Below, piece after piece: positions 1 to 8,398 of a stretch of DNA of 64,000 nucleotides (positions are counted from its first letter, which is position 1; each line of letters begins with the position of its first letter). The stretch is from CAZLYX01 sp964563885 (GTDB lineage Bacteria; Pseudomonadota; Gammaproteobacteria; Burkholderiales; Neisseriaceae), in the NCBI GenBank assembly GCA_964563885.1, contig CAZLYX010000001.1, positions 43,287-107,286 on the forward strand. The letters run 5' to 3'. Under the pieces are notes generated by a model, which was given only the letters and a program-made list of their open reading frames with translations, did not search any database and was not told where the DNA came from. Position numbers and translations under genes: made by a program.

Positions 1-224
1 CGCCATCGTTGATCTCAGTCTGTATGACCAATAGTATTGGTTTTTAAAATTCCTGCATGGCTGGAGAATACAAACCAGAATCAGGGTTTTATTTTGGAAC
101 CACACAACCACCCAAGGCAACACTGATTATAATCAACCATTTTTTGGTGATTTTCCTTATTGAAACATCAGTTCTAGAATCCCTTATATTTCCTGTTCAG
201 CTGCTTTTATTAGCTTGGCTATGT

Positions 225-236
225 TTCAGGTAGCCT
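225..236 (-). repeat. Solitary DNA uptake sequence
   Basis: Reverse complement of AGGCTACCTGAA, just downstream of the benzoate transporter stop codon on the minus strand. No inverted partner lies nearby, so it does not form the usual DUS-pair terminator. Perfect 12-base match. Confidence 0.85.
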
Positions 237-244
237 TTAAAGCT

Positions 245-1414
245 TTAAACCTTGGCAATGGTTTTCGGCCGTAAAATCCATACTGCTAGCATGCCGATGG
301 CTACGCCCCAAAAAGCAGACCCCAACCCTAAAAATGTCATACCCGAAGCCGTGGCTAAAAAAGTGATGATGGCCGCTTCACGGTTGATTTCGTCTTGTAT
401 CGCCACGGTCATATTGCTACCGATGGCGCCAAGCAGTGCCAAGCCAGCAAGAATCGTAATCAGCTCTCTAGGTAAAACTGTAAACAACATTACAATCGCA
501 CCAGCAAACAGACCGCCGATTAAGTAAAATACGCCATTGCTGATGCCAGCGATATAACGCTTGTTTGGATCGGTATGTGCATCTTTACCTGTGCACAATG
601 CAGCAGTAATAGCGGCCAACACAATGGTGATGCCTCCAAAACAAGCCACCATTATTGAAGCGATACTGGTTGTTGCGATAATGGGCTTAGCTGGAATTTT
701 ATAGCCCGATAAGTGTAAAATGGCCATACCGGGCAGAAACTGACCAGTTAAACTGACAATCACCAATGGTAAAGCTAAGCTCAACGTGCTGGCCCATGTC
801 CACTCAGGATTAATCCACACAGGTTTAGTAATATTAAAATGAATTTGACTTAAGTCCAAACCACCATATAGCCACGTCAACAATAAGCCTATAAAAAACA
901 CCAGCACCACGGTATAGCGCGGCAGCAAGCGTTTAAATATTAAGTATGCAAGCAACATGGCAAACATCAGCAGTGGCATGGTTTCAACTGCACTGAACGC
1001 ATGTGCTCCAAATTGAAATAAAATACCCGCCATCATGCCCGCTGCCACACCTTTAGGTATATTACTCATTAGTTTGTCGAAATAGCCAGACCAACCAATC
1101 AGCAATATTGCTACAGCTGCGGTTAGATAAGCACCCACCATTTCGCCCAGACTCAATGCTGGAAACAACGTGATGAGCAAAGCGCTGCCAGGTGTAGACC
1201 AAGCGGTGACCACCGGCACTTTTAATGCCCAGCTCAATGCAATGCCAGAAATAGCTGCGCCAATAGAAATAGCCCACACCCAAGTAATCATCACATCTGT
1301 AGGTACTTGTGCTATGGAGGCTGCCTGAAACATCAGCACCATTGGCCCTGAATATGAAATCAATACCGCTAGAAAACCAGCCGTTATAGCCGATGCCGAC
1401 AAGTCTCTAAACAT
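245..1414 (-). CDS. benE: BenE-family benzoate/H+ symporter
   Basis: Predicted inner-membrane transporter of 389 residues with about eleven to twelve hydrophobic segments, the usual BenE length. The N-terminus (RDLSASAITAGFLAVLISYS) and the glycine-rich stretch GVAAGMMAGILFQFGAHAF are typical of BenE, which imports benzoate or related aromatic acids with protons. The ATG is preceded by an AAGGAA ribosome site, which supports this start. No benzoate-degradation genes lie nearby, so the true substrate is uncertain and the gene is probably a single transcription unit. A YcaM-like or purine permease identity is less likely. Confidence 0.88.
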   Translation of the reverse strand: MFRDLSASAITAGFLAVLISYSGPMVLMFQAASIAQVPTDVMITWVWAISIGAAISGIALSWALKVPVVTAWSTPGSALLITLFPALSLGEMVGAYLTAAVAILLIGWSGYFDKLMSNIPKGVAAGMMAGILFQFGAHAFSAVETMPLLMFAMLLAYLIFKRLLPRYTVVLVFFIGLLLTWLYGGLDLSQIHFNITKPVWINPEWTWASTLSLALPLVIVSLTGQFLPGMAILHLSGYKIPAKPIIATTSIASIMVACFGGITIVLAAITAALCTGKDAHTDPNKRYIAGISNGVFYLIGGLFAGAIVMLFTVLPRELITILAGLALLGAIGSNMTVAIQDEINREAAIITFLATASGMTFLGLGSAFWGVAIGMLAVWILRPKTIAKV

Positions 1415-1534
1415 CCTTTTTCCTTGTACTTTTTATAGGTAGTAAAGCGGCTGTTAATATTAAAAGCAGCCTCACAAAAAGAGCGAATATTCCAAATTAC
1501 CCAACGTGTCGATACCACTAGTATTAAAAAAACT

Positions 1535-1714
1535 TCACTCTACATTCGGATGATAGCACGGGTATTTCCACTTTTTGTTTACTCTGCTGAGCATGTGCAA
1601 CATGGCTCTAATATAAGGTGCATCAGCATCACTTGAAGTCTGTAGCTTCACTTTGCGTCCAAAAATATCAACATGTAAACAGTACAATACTTGCAAACTT
1701 TTTATCAGATTCAT
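1535..1714 (-). CDS. Possible small hypothetical protein
   Basis: An open frame of 59 residues from ATG at 1714. I do not recognise the product. The C-terminal half is basic (SRVNKKWKYPCYHP) with no membrane segment or signal peptide. There is no convincing ribosome binding site, and it sits alone in a 650-base region between benE and tex. It may be a chance frame or the remnant of a longer gene. Nothing else in 1415-1797 looks coding. Confidence 0.2.
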   Translation of the reverse strand: MNLIKSLQVLYCLHVDIFGRKVKLQTSSDADAPYIRAMLHMLSRVNKKWKYPCYHPNVE

Positions 1715-1797
1715 CAACAATCATGTGAATACTCTTAGTGGATATATTCAAAGCTTACTCAAAGGCACATTATCAGGATATAAGTGTAACCCATAAC

Positions 1798-1831
1798 AAA
1801 AGGCTACCTGAAACGTTTCAGGTAGCCTTTT
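1798..1831. terminator. DUS-pair terminator
   Basis: AGGCTACCTGAA at 1801-1812 and its inverse at 1817-1828 form a stem extended by flanking A and T runs, with a very short loop. Both strands have a U-tract, so it can act on either side. It separates the benE and tex transcription units. Confidence 0.8.
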
Positions 1832-2062
1832 GTGATAAATAACTTATTAATGAATCAATATGCTATTACACTCTCTTGTAAGCACTTTAAAATAACTTGG
1901 TGTTTGTAATACTGCGCTCATATCAAAAAATTAAATCTAGACTTATCATTAAGCACATACTCAAGCTTTATTGAGCAACTGCTGTTTATTCAATACATTA
2001 CTTTAGCTCTTTGGTGCATAACCATAATTCTGATATCAACTATTCAGAGGGTTTATTAAGTA

Positions 2063-4357
2063 TCACCGCTTCAATTTTGAAAACGCATCCGCCATTGCAG
2101 AATTACCCATATTTTCTGCTCGGTCTTGATTGCGTTCACGTGGTTTTTGGTTACCTGAATCGCTTGTACTGCTGCGTTTTGGAGCCGCTACTCCCTCATC
2201 ATCTAATCGCATAGTTAGTGCAATTCGTTTACGTGCTGCATCCACCTCTAATACTTTTACTTTGACCACATCTCCAGCTTTAACCACTTCACGCGGATCA
2301 GAAACATAGCGATTAGCAAGGGCTGAAATATGCACTAAGCCATCTTGGTGGACACCGATATCAACAAATGCACCAAAATTTGCCACATTACTGACCACAC
2401 CTTCAAGTATCATACCTGGCTTCACGTCTCTAATATCGTCAATGCCTTCTGCAAAAGTAGCAGTTTGAAATTCACCTCGCGGGTCACGACCAGGCTTTTC
2501 CAGCTCGGCCAAAATATCCATGATAGTAGGCAAGCCGAATCGGGCATCTATGTAATCTGTGGGCTTGATTTTGGTTATTGCGCTGTGGTTAGCAATCAGC
2601 TCCTGTGCTTTTAGATTGCTTGAAGCAAGCATTTTAGCAACAATTGGATATGCTTCTGGATGCACAGCGCTCGCATCTAATGGCTCGCTACCGCCTTGTA
2701 CCCGCAAAAACCCAGCCGCTTGTTCAAAGGTTTTATCACCCAAGCGCGGCACTTTGAGTAGCGCTTTACGGTTTTTAAATGCCCCATTTTCATCACGAAA
2801 CTCTACAATATTATGCGCTAATGTACTATTCAGCCCAGAAATACGTGCTAATAAAGGCGCAGAAGCAGTATTCACATCCACACCAACAGCATTAACGCAA
2901 TCTTCCACCACCGCATCAAGGCTTTTTGCCAATTGGCTTTGGTTGACATCATGTTGATATTGGCCAACGCCAATTGATTTGGGGTCAATTTTTACTAATT
3001 CAGCCAGTGGATCTTGTAAACGGCGAGCAATAGAAACAGCTCCGCGTAATGAAACATCTAAATCAGGAAACTCTTTGGCAGCCATTTCAGAAGCAGAATA
3101 CACTGATGCACCTGCCTCACTCACCACAATTTTATGTAATTGCTTTTCAGGTAGCCCTTTAATTAGCTCTGCTGCCAGCTTATCCGTTTCGCGGCTGGCA
3201 GTGCCGTTACCAATAGCGATTAGCTTAACATTGTGTTGCTTAACCAAACGCGACAGCGCAGCCAGCGCACCCAGCCAATCGTTGCGTGGTTGGTGCGGAT
3301 ATACAGTATCAGTAGTCAAAACCTTGCCAGTATCGTCTACCACCGCCACTTTTACGCCCGTGCGAATACCAGGGTCTAAACCCATGGTGCACAAACGACC
3401 AGCAGGTGCGGCCAATAATAAATCTTTTAAATTATGAGCAAATACAGAAATAGCATCGGCATCCGCAGCAGCTTTGAGCCGATTGAAAGCATCTAATTCG
3501 AGCGACAAAAAGATTTTGGCACGCCAAGTAAGGCGAACAGTATCGCGCAGCCACTTATCCGCAGCACGGCCTTGATCTTCAATATCAAAGTAACGAGCAA
3601 CAAGCTGTTCATATTCGCTTTGTTCGGTAATAGGTGTTTCGTCTGGTTGATATTTCAAGGCTACCTGAAGGATGTTTTCATTGCGGCCGCGCAGCACAGC
3701 TAGCGCACGATGGCTCGGCATGGTGCGCACGGATTCGCGGTGATTAAAATAATCTTTAAATTTTTCGCCAACAGTTTCTTGGCCAGCGATTACCTGCGCA
3801 TACACTTCAGCTTCGCGCCAAAGCTTTTCACGTAGCTTGCCAATTAATTCTGGTACCTCTGCAAATTGCTCCATTAAAATAGCGCGGGCACCATCTAAAG
3901 CCGCTTTAGTATCAAATACTTGTTCGTTCAAATAACCTTCAGCAATCTGCTCAGGATTTTGGTTGAGATTATCCAGAAGACTATCGGCTAAAGGCTGTAG
4001 GCCATTTTCGCGAGCGATTTGTGCTTTTGTTCGGCGCTTAGGCTTATACGGCAAATACAAATCTTCTAGCACCGTTTTATTGTCCACTGCTTCAATTTGA
4101 GCCTGTAGCTCGTCAGTAAGCTTGCCCTGCTCAGCAATGCTTTTAAGCACGGTTTGCTTACGGTCTGTTAGTTCACGCAGATATTGCAGGCGCTCAGCCA
4201 AATTACGTAATTGCGTGTCATCTAGACCACCAGTGGCTTCTTTACGATATCGTGCTACAAATGGTACGGTGGCGCCATCATCTAATAACGCAACCGCAGC
4301 TTGAACTCGTGTAGCAACAACATTTAATTCTGTGGCAATAATTTGGATAATGTTCAT
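2063..4357 (-). CDS. tex: Tex, S1-domain RNA-binding transcription accessory protein
   Basis: Cytoplasmic nucleic-acid-binding protein implicated in transcription, about 764 residues from ATG at 4357. A TTG seven codons upstream keeps the frame open but lacks a better ribosome site. Domains in order: N-terminal helical Tex region (about 1-190), a YqgF/RNase H-like fold (from about 325, MGLDPGIRTGVKVAVVDD), helix-hairpin-helix motifs (about 495-560, ISGLNSTLAHNIVEF) and a C-terminal S1 domain (about 640-710, VVSNVANFGAFVDIGVHQDG). Full length for the family. A DUS lies inside the gene at 3658-3669. Bounded by the DUS-pair terminator downstream and an assembly gap upstream. Confidence 0.95.
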   Translation of the reverse strand: MNIIQIIATELNVVATRVQAAVALLDDGATVPFVARYRKEATGGLDDTQLRNLAERLQYLRELTDRKQTVLKSIAEQGKLTDELQAQIEAVDNKTVLEDLYLPYKPKRRTKAQIARENGLQPLADSLLDNLNQNPEQIAEGYLNEQVFDTKAALDGARAILMEQFAEVPELIGKLREKLWREAEVYAQVIAGQETVGEKFKDYFNHRESVRTMPSHRALAVLRGRNENILQVALKYQPDETPITEQSEYEQLVARYFDIEDQGRAADKWLRDTVRLTWRAKIFLSLELDAFNRLKAAADADAISVFAHNLKDLLLAAPAGRLCTMGLDPGIRTGVKVAVVDDTGKVLTTDTVYPHQPRNDWLGALAALSRLVKQHNVKLIAIGNGTASRETDKLAAELIKGLPEKQLHKIVVSEAGASVYSASEMAAKEFPDLDVSLRGAVSIARRLQDPLAELVKIDPKSIGVGQYQHDVNQSQLAKSLDAVVEDCVNAVGVDVNTASAPLLARISGLNSTLAHNIVEFRDENGAFKNRKALLKVPRLGDKTFEQAAGFLRVQGGSEPLDASAVHPEAYPIVAKMLASSNLKAQELIANHSAITKIKPTDYIDARFGLPTIMDILAELEKPGRDPRGEFQTATFAEGIDDIRDVKPGMILEGVVSNVANFGAFVDIGVHQDGLVHISALANRYVSDPREVVKAGDVVKVKVLEVDAARKRIALTMRLDDEGVAAPKRSSTSDSGNQKPRERNQDRAENMGNSAMADAFSKLKR

Positions 4358-4444
4358 GGGTAACTTTATATAGGGCAAATAATCTCAAGGCATGAACCTA
4401 TACCAGCGTGATTAAAATTGCAAGTTTGATTTTAAATTTACTGA

Positions 4445-4544
4445 NNNNNNNNNNNNNNNNNNNNNNNNNNNNNNNNNNNNNNNNNNNNNNNNNNNNNNNN
4501 NNNNNNNNNNNNNNNNNNNNNNNNNNNNNNNNNNNNNNNNNNNN
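4445..4544. other. Assembly gap (100 N)
   Basis: Exactly 100 N between tex and aceA, the conventional size for a gap of unknown length. Its right edge abuts a perfect DUS (4545-4556). The missing sequence therefore probably contains the other arm of the aceA terminator hairpin, and possibly more. Confidence 0.98.
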
Positions 4545-4556
4545 AGGCTACCTGAA
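4545..4556 (+). repeat. DUS at gap edge, half of the aceA terminator
   Basis: Perfect AGGCTACCTGAA fifteen bases beyond the aceA stop codon, directly against the N run. By analogy with other genes here it should be one arm of an inverted pair whose partner was lost in the gap. Confidence 0.8.
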
Positions 4557-4571
4557 TCATTATTAAATCAA

Positions 4572-6173
4572 TTAATCGTTGCTAAATTGATTCATGGTAT
4601 TGTCTTTACCGCCTGCTTTTAATGCAGCGTCGCCAGCAAAGTATTCTTTATGGTTATCACCTAAGTCAGAACCAGCCATGTTTTGATGTTTAACACAAGC
4701 GATGCCATTACGGATCTCTTCGCGTTGAACATTTTTCACATAAGCCAGCATGCCTTCATCAGCAAAGTAACCTTTAGCTAGCGTGTCGGTAGACAGAGCA
4801 GCTGTATGGTACGTTGGCAATGTAATCAGGTGATGGAAAATACCTGCTTCTGCAGCAGCATCTCTTTGGAAAGTACGGATTTTTTCATCTGCTTCTTTAG
4901 CCAAATCAGTGCTATCGTAATCAATAGACATCAAGCGATCACGATTGTAAGCAGCTACATCTTTACCAGCTTCTTGCCAAGTGTCATACACTTGTTGACG
5001 GAAATTCAGCGTCCAGTTGAATGATGGGCTATTGTTGTATACAAGCTTAGCATTCGGAACAGATTCGCGAATTTTATCTACCATCTCTTTAATTTGGCCA
5101 ACGTGTGGTTTTTCAGTTTCGATCCACAATAGGTCAGCACCGTTTTGCAAAGAAGTGATGCAATCTAGAATAACGCGATCAATACCAGTATCTTTACGGA
5201 ACTCGAACAAGTTGCTTGGCAAACGAGTTGGTTTCAACAATTTACCATTAGCCTTGATTACCAAGTCGCCGTTTTGGATATCGTCAACACTGTTGATATA
5301 TTCGCCAGCCAAGAAACTGTTGTATTGGTCACCCAAGTCACCTGGCTCATTGGTTACAGCGATTTGCTTGGTCAAGCCAGCACCTAAAGAATCCGTACGA
5401 GCAACGATTACGCCGTCATCCACGCCTAGCTCTAAGAATGCATAACGCACAGCGTTGATTTTTGCCAAGAAGTCGATATGAGGAACAGTTACTTTACCAT
5501 CTTGGTGTCCACATTGTTTTTCGTCTGAAACTTGGTTTTCGATTTGGATACAACATGCACCCGCTTCAATCATTTTTTTAGCCATCAAGTAAGTGGCTTC
5601 AGCATTACCGAAACCAGCATCGATATCGGCAATGATAGGTACAACGTGCGTTTCGAAGTTGTCGATTTGGCTCAACAATTCTTTTTCTTTAGCAGCATCA
5701 CCAGCAGCACGGGCATCATCTAATGCAGTGAACAACAAGTCTAGTTCACGAGCATCAGCTTGGCGTAAGAACGTGTACAGCTCTTCAATCAAGTCTGAAA
5801 CCGTGGTTTTTTCGTGCATTGATTGATCCGGCAATGGGCCGAATTTAGAACGCAAACCAGCAACCATCCAACCAGACAAGTATAAGTAGCGTTTAGAAGT
5901 TGTTTTCAAATGCTTTTTAATAGAGATCAATTTTTGTTGACCAATGAAACCATGCCAGCAACCTAGAGATTGGGTATATTTTGCAGGGTCTGCATCATAT
6001 TCGGCCATATCTTGACGCATGATGCCAGCTGTATATTTAGCAATATCTAGACCAGTTTGAAACTGGTTTTGCAAACGCATACGGGCAACATATTCTGGCT
6101 TGATATCGTGCCAGCTGTTACCCGCTTGTTGTTTTACTGAATCTGCATGTTTAATCTCATCTTGGTACGACAT
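4572..6173 (-). CDS. aceA: Isocitrate lyase
   Basis: Glyoxylate-shunt enzyme that splits isocitrate into succinate and glyoxylate, allowing growth on acetate or fatty acids. At 533 residues it belongs to the longer ICL class seen in Pseudomonas and Acinetobacter rather than the roughly 430-residue E. coli type. The signature KQCGHQ carries the catalytic cysteine at residue 221, and IADIDAGFGNAEA (181-193) lines the metal site. The ATG is preceded by AAAGGAG at good spacing. No malate synthase or AceK is adjacent. An unusually long AT-rich leader with a tandem repeat precedes it. Confidence 0.96.
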   Translation of the reverse strand: MSYQDEIKHADSVKQQAGNSWHDIKPEYVARMRLQNQFQTGLDIAKYTAGIMRQDMAEYDADPAKYTQSLGCWHGFIGQQKLISIKKHLKTTSKRYLYLSGWMVAGLRSKFGPLPDQSMHEKTTVSDLIEELYTFLRQADARELDLLFTALDDARAAGDAAKEKELLSQIDNFETHVVPIIADIDAGFGNAEATYLMAKKMIEAGACCIQIENQVSDEKQCGHQDGKVTVPHIDFLAKINAVRYAFLELGVDDGVIVARTDSLGAGLTKQIAVTNEPGDLGDQYNSFLAGEYINSVDDIQNGDLVIKANGKLLKPTRLPSNLFEFRKDTGIDRVILDCITSLQNGADLLWIETEKPHVGQIKEMVDKIRESVPNAKLVYNNSPSFNWTLNFRQQVYDTWQEAGKDVAAYNRDRLMSIDYDSTDLAKEADEKIRTFQRDAAAEAGIFHHLITLPTYHTAALSTDTLAKGYFADEGMLAYVKNVQREEIRNGIACVKHQNMAGSDLGDNHKEYFAGDAALKAGGKDNTMNQFSND

Positions 6174-6238
6174 GACTACTCCTTTGTACTTACTTCGATT
6201 TTTAGATATTTGTTTAGCTTTCGCTATCTACTTTGTGA

Positions 6239-6258
6239 CGATGTAGTGCGATGTAGTG
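6239..6258. repeat. Tandem 10-base direct repeat upstream of aceA
   Basis: CGATGTAGTG occurs twice head to tail, about 65 bases upstream of the aceA start codon. The spacing of one helical turn fits a protein-binding site or a duplicated promoter element. Function is inferred only from position. Confidence 0.5.
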
Positions 6259-6638
6259 GAATTTACCTTCTTTTCTCAGCTTTGACTAGTCCTTGAGCGC
6301 AGTATTTTTACCTTATTAACAAACAGCAAGCAAATGTTCTTTTATACATAAAATATCTACATTAAGCCAATATTACTAACAAAAAAGCTATATTAAGTTA
6401 ATTTTAATAAAAATATTTATATTTAAATTCAATCTTGTGTACAATTATAAAATATTATTACAATTAGAATATCAACGCAAGAAGCAATATCGTAACTAAA
6501 ACCTAACATTATTAGAATAAATCATTAAAAATTACTAACATTTAGCATTTTAATACTTTTATTTTGAGTGGGTATTTTTTAAAATAAATGAACAACCTTA
6601 CAACGCTCTTCCTTGTAGCGATTAAATACCTTCAAAAA
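6259..6638. other. AT-rich non-coding region upstream of aceA
   Basis: About 380 bases, very rich in A and T, without a credible open frame or RNA gene. It presumably holds the aceA promoter (minus strand). I cannot pick a single promoter reliably because many TATAAT-like sequences occur here. Confidence 0.5.
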
Positions 6639-6666
6639 ATGTCCTTCCAGGCTACCTGAAAGGACA
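6639..6666 (-). terminator. Terminator of the truncated acyltransferase gene
   Basis: Near-perfect inverted repeat ATGTCCTT...AAGGACAT whose centre contains a complete DUS (6649-6660). On the minus strand it is followed by a run of six T. Here the DUS lies in one strand of the stem and the loop instead of being paired with a second DUS. Confidence 0.7.
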
Positions 6667-6692
6667 TCTTGAAATCAGACTTATTTAATGTA

Positions 6693-6965
6693 CTACTCAT
6701 AAAATGATGGCTCGCCCTCTGGCCTGGTTTTAAAGCGCTTATGTAACCAAAAATATTGTTCCGGATGCTCAAGCACCCTAGCTTCGATAAAATCATTCAT
6801 TCGTTGTGTGTCTGCTTCTATATCTTTAGTTGGAAAATTTTCCCACGGTGGATAAAATCGCAATGTAACGGTGCTATCTTTGTTGCGAGTTGGAATAGCT
6901 GGAATCACTTTGGCGTGAACCAATGTCGCAATGCGACTTAATCCGGGAATAGTAGCCGTTTTAAC
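6693..6965 (-). CDS. Lipid A biosynthesis acyltransferase, C-terminal part (cut by gap)
   Basis: Only the last 91 codons or so are present; the 5' end lies in the N gap. The visible end (RIATLVHAKVIPAI, then TRNKDSTVTLRFYPPW and PEQYFWLHKRFKTRP) matches the C-terminus of LpxL/HtrB late acyltransferases, which transfer a fatty acyl chain to Kdo-lipid A or lipid A at the inner membrane. The catalytic HX4D motif would be in the missing part. A complete paralogue lies just upstream (7395-8288), so the pair probably supplies two different secondary acyl chains. The frame reads through the N run into an unrelated N-terminus; that fusion is an artefact. Confidence 0.85.
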   Translation of the reverse strand, partial: VKTATIPGLSRIATLVHAKVIPAIPTRNKDSTVTLRFYPPWENFPTKDIEADTQRMNDFIEARVLEHPEQYFWLHKRFKTRPEGEPSFYE

Positions 6966-7065
6966 NNNNNNNNNNNNNNNNNNNNNNNNNNNNNNNNNNN
7001 NNNNNNNNNNNNNNNNNNNNNNNNNNNNNNNNNNNNNNNNNNNNNNNNNNNNNNNNNNNNNNNNN
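6966..7065. other. Assembly gap (100 N)
   Basis: Exactly 100 N; the true length is unknown. It removes the 5' part of one acyltransferase gene and the 3' part of the gene starting at 7232. About 0.6 kb or more of coding sequence is likely missing. Confidence 0.98.
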
Positions 7066-7232
7066 GCACTGGCTTGGTTTATCTGGTTCCATGCCAAAAC
7101 ATGTTTGGACTTTTGTGGTTTACTAACCCGCTCTATACTGCCTTTTCCATTTGCTGAATCTGGTAGTAACCATAAAGCAAGGCATGCAAAAAAGCAGGCC
7201 CTACGTTTAATATTCATGCCCTTATTATCCAT
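7066..7232 (-). CDS. N-terminal fragment of an unidentified exported protein (cut by gap)
   Basis: About 55 codons before the gap. Starts are possible at ATG 7232 or ATG 7217; the latter gives a clean signal peptide (basic MNIKRRA, then CFFACLALWLLP). The mature start is basic and polar (KGSIERVSKPQKSKHV). It does not resemble the N-terminus of LpxL acyltransferases, which begin with a membrane anchor and the RIGNFLG-type segment, so I treat it as a separate secreted or periplasmic protein. Function unknown. Confidence 0.5.
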
Positions 7233-7338
7233 AATCAAGTTACATCATTGTCATTCATCATTAGGTTGTAGCGACTATGATGAATGCATTTTATTTTATT
7301 ATCAACCTTTTATACAGTGTAATCACTTTCAATACATT

Positions 7339-7373
7339 ACAAAAGGCTACCTGAACATCAGCTAGCCTTTTGT
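7339..7373. terminator. Terminator between lpxL and the gap-cut gene
   Basis: ACAAAAGGCTA and its inverse TAGCCTTTTGT flank a loop; the left arm includes a perfect DUS (7344-7355), while the right arm has lost part of its DUS. T-tracts on both strands. Confidence 0.65.
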
Positions 7374-7394
7374 ATGTAATTATCCACATTCTGA

Positions 7395-8288
7395 TTATTC
7401 AGGGCGTGGTGGCGCACCGGCTGGCTGCTTATAACGCTTGTAAGAAAACAAATATTGTGCGGGAAAACGCTTAACCCATATTTCCACATTGTCATTTATC
7501 AATTGAGTATCTTTCACAGCATTACCAGTCAGCTCACCTTGCATCGGTTCGATATGCAGCACGAATCCTTGTCCGTTTGGCAATCTTTCGCCACAAAAAA
7601 ATAGCGTGCTCACATTTTTCATATTAGCGAGCTTACCTGCCAATGTCATGGTATAAGCAGGTCGCCCAAAAAAATTTACCCAGATACCATCTGCCCCGTG
7701 TGGCACTTGGTCGGGCAACACAATAGTCGCCTCAGCTGCGCGTAAAGCTTTCATCACCTGCTTGACTCCTTGCAGATTGGTTGGCGCTGTGCGGCCTTTA
7801 TCACGCACTCGCCCAGCATTCATGACTGCATCCAACCATTTTTGTTTCGGCGGACGATACATAGCGGTGAGTGGAAATGGTAAATGATGGCTGATATAGC
7901 GGCCCGCTAGATCATAGCTGCCTATATGTGGTGTAATCAGCAGTAAGCCTTCGTTTTTTTCTAAGGCTGTCTGAACGTGTTCCCAACCGTGCACTGCTTT
8001 AAACAAATCAACAATATCTTCACTTGAACGCATCCATGCCACCGGCAGCTCAAAACCGCCTTTGATACTTTCTTGGCAAACAGCCTTGATGAGGGTGTGA
8101 CGAGCTAGCTTGTCTGATATAATTCCAGCCGACTCGACATTTCCGCTGATTGTATCGCGTAGCTTTTTTGGCAGAAAACAATAGCCAATAGAGCCTAAAA
8201 AATTGCCAATTCTATGCAAGATAGGCAACGGAATGGCAGCAATTGCACCAAAAAACCAAAAAGTAATTTTTTGCATGGTTAAAGTCAT
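7395..8288 (-). CDS. lpxL: Lipid A late acyltransferase (LpxL/HtrB family)
   Basis: Inner-membrane acyltransferase of 297 residues, normal for the family. It adds a secondary fatty acid to the lipid A precursor in lipooligosaccharide synthesis. An N-terminal hydrophobic anchor (about 8-28) precedes the catalytic HX4D motif (H121 to D126, HIGSYD), followed by the conserved YRPPK and LPDQVPHGADGIWVNFFG segments. ATGs at 8288 and 8276 are both possible. It is divergent from metK; acyltransferase genes also neighbour metK in Neisseria as I recall. Whether it is LpxL1 or LpxL2 type cannot be decided by eye. Confidence 0.92.
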   Translation of the reverse strand: MTLTMQKITFWFFGAIAAIPLPILHRIGNFLGSIGYCFLPKKLRDTISGNVESAGIISDKLARHTLIKAVCQESIKGGFELPVAWMRSSEDIVDLFKAVHGWEHVQTALEKNEGLLLITPHIGSYDLAGRYISHHLPFPLTAMYRPPKQKWLDAVMNAGRVRDKGRTAPTNLQGVKQVMKALRAAEATIVLPDQVPHGADGIWVNFFGRPAYTMTLAGKLANMKNVSTLFFCGERLPNGQGFVLHIEPMQGELTGNAVKDTQLINDNVEIWVKRFPAQYLFSYKRYKQPAGAPPRPE

Positions 8289-8398
8289 ATAGAAAGCAAT
8301 GTATCATTGTAACAAAGGCGTGCCAAAATTTTAACTTTAAACATGCACAATGTAGATTATGGGCAGTCCAAACCCACATACCTAGGAAAAGACAACAC

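Noticed and set aside
2559..3437. Plus-strand frames opposite tex (132 and 152 codons)
   Set aside because: Fully inside tex on the other strand, with no domain or start signal.
8289..8398. SAM riboswitch upstream of metK
   Set aside because: The 110-base region is too short and shows no conserved SAM-I or SAM-II elements.
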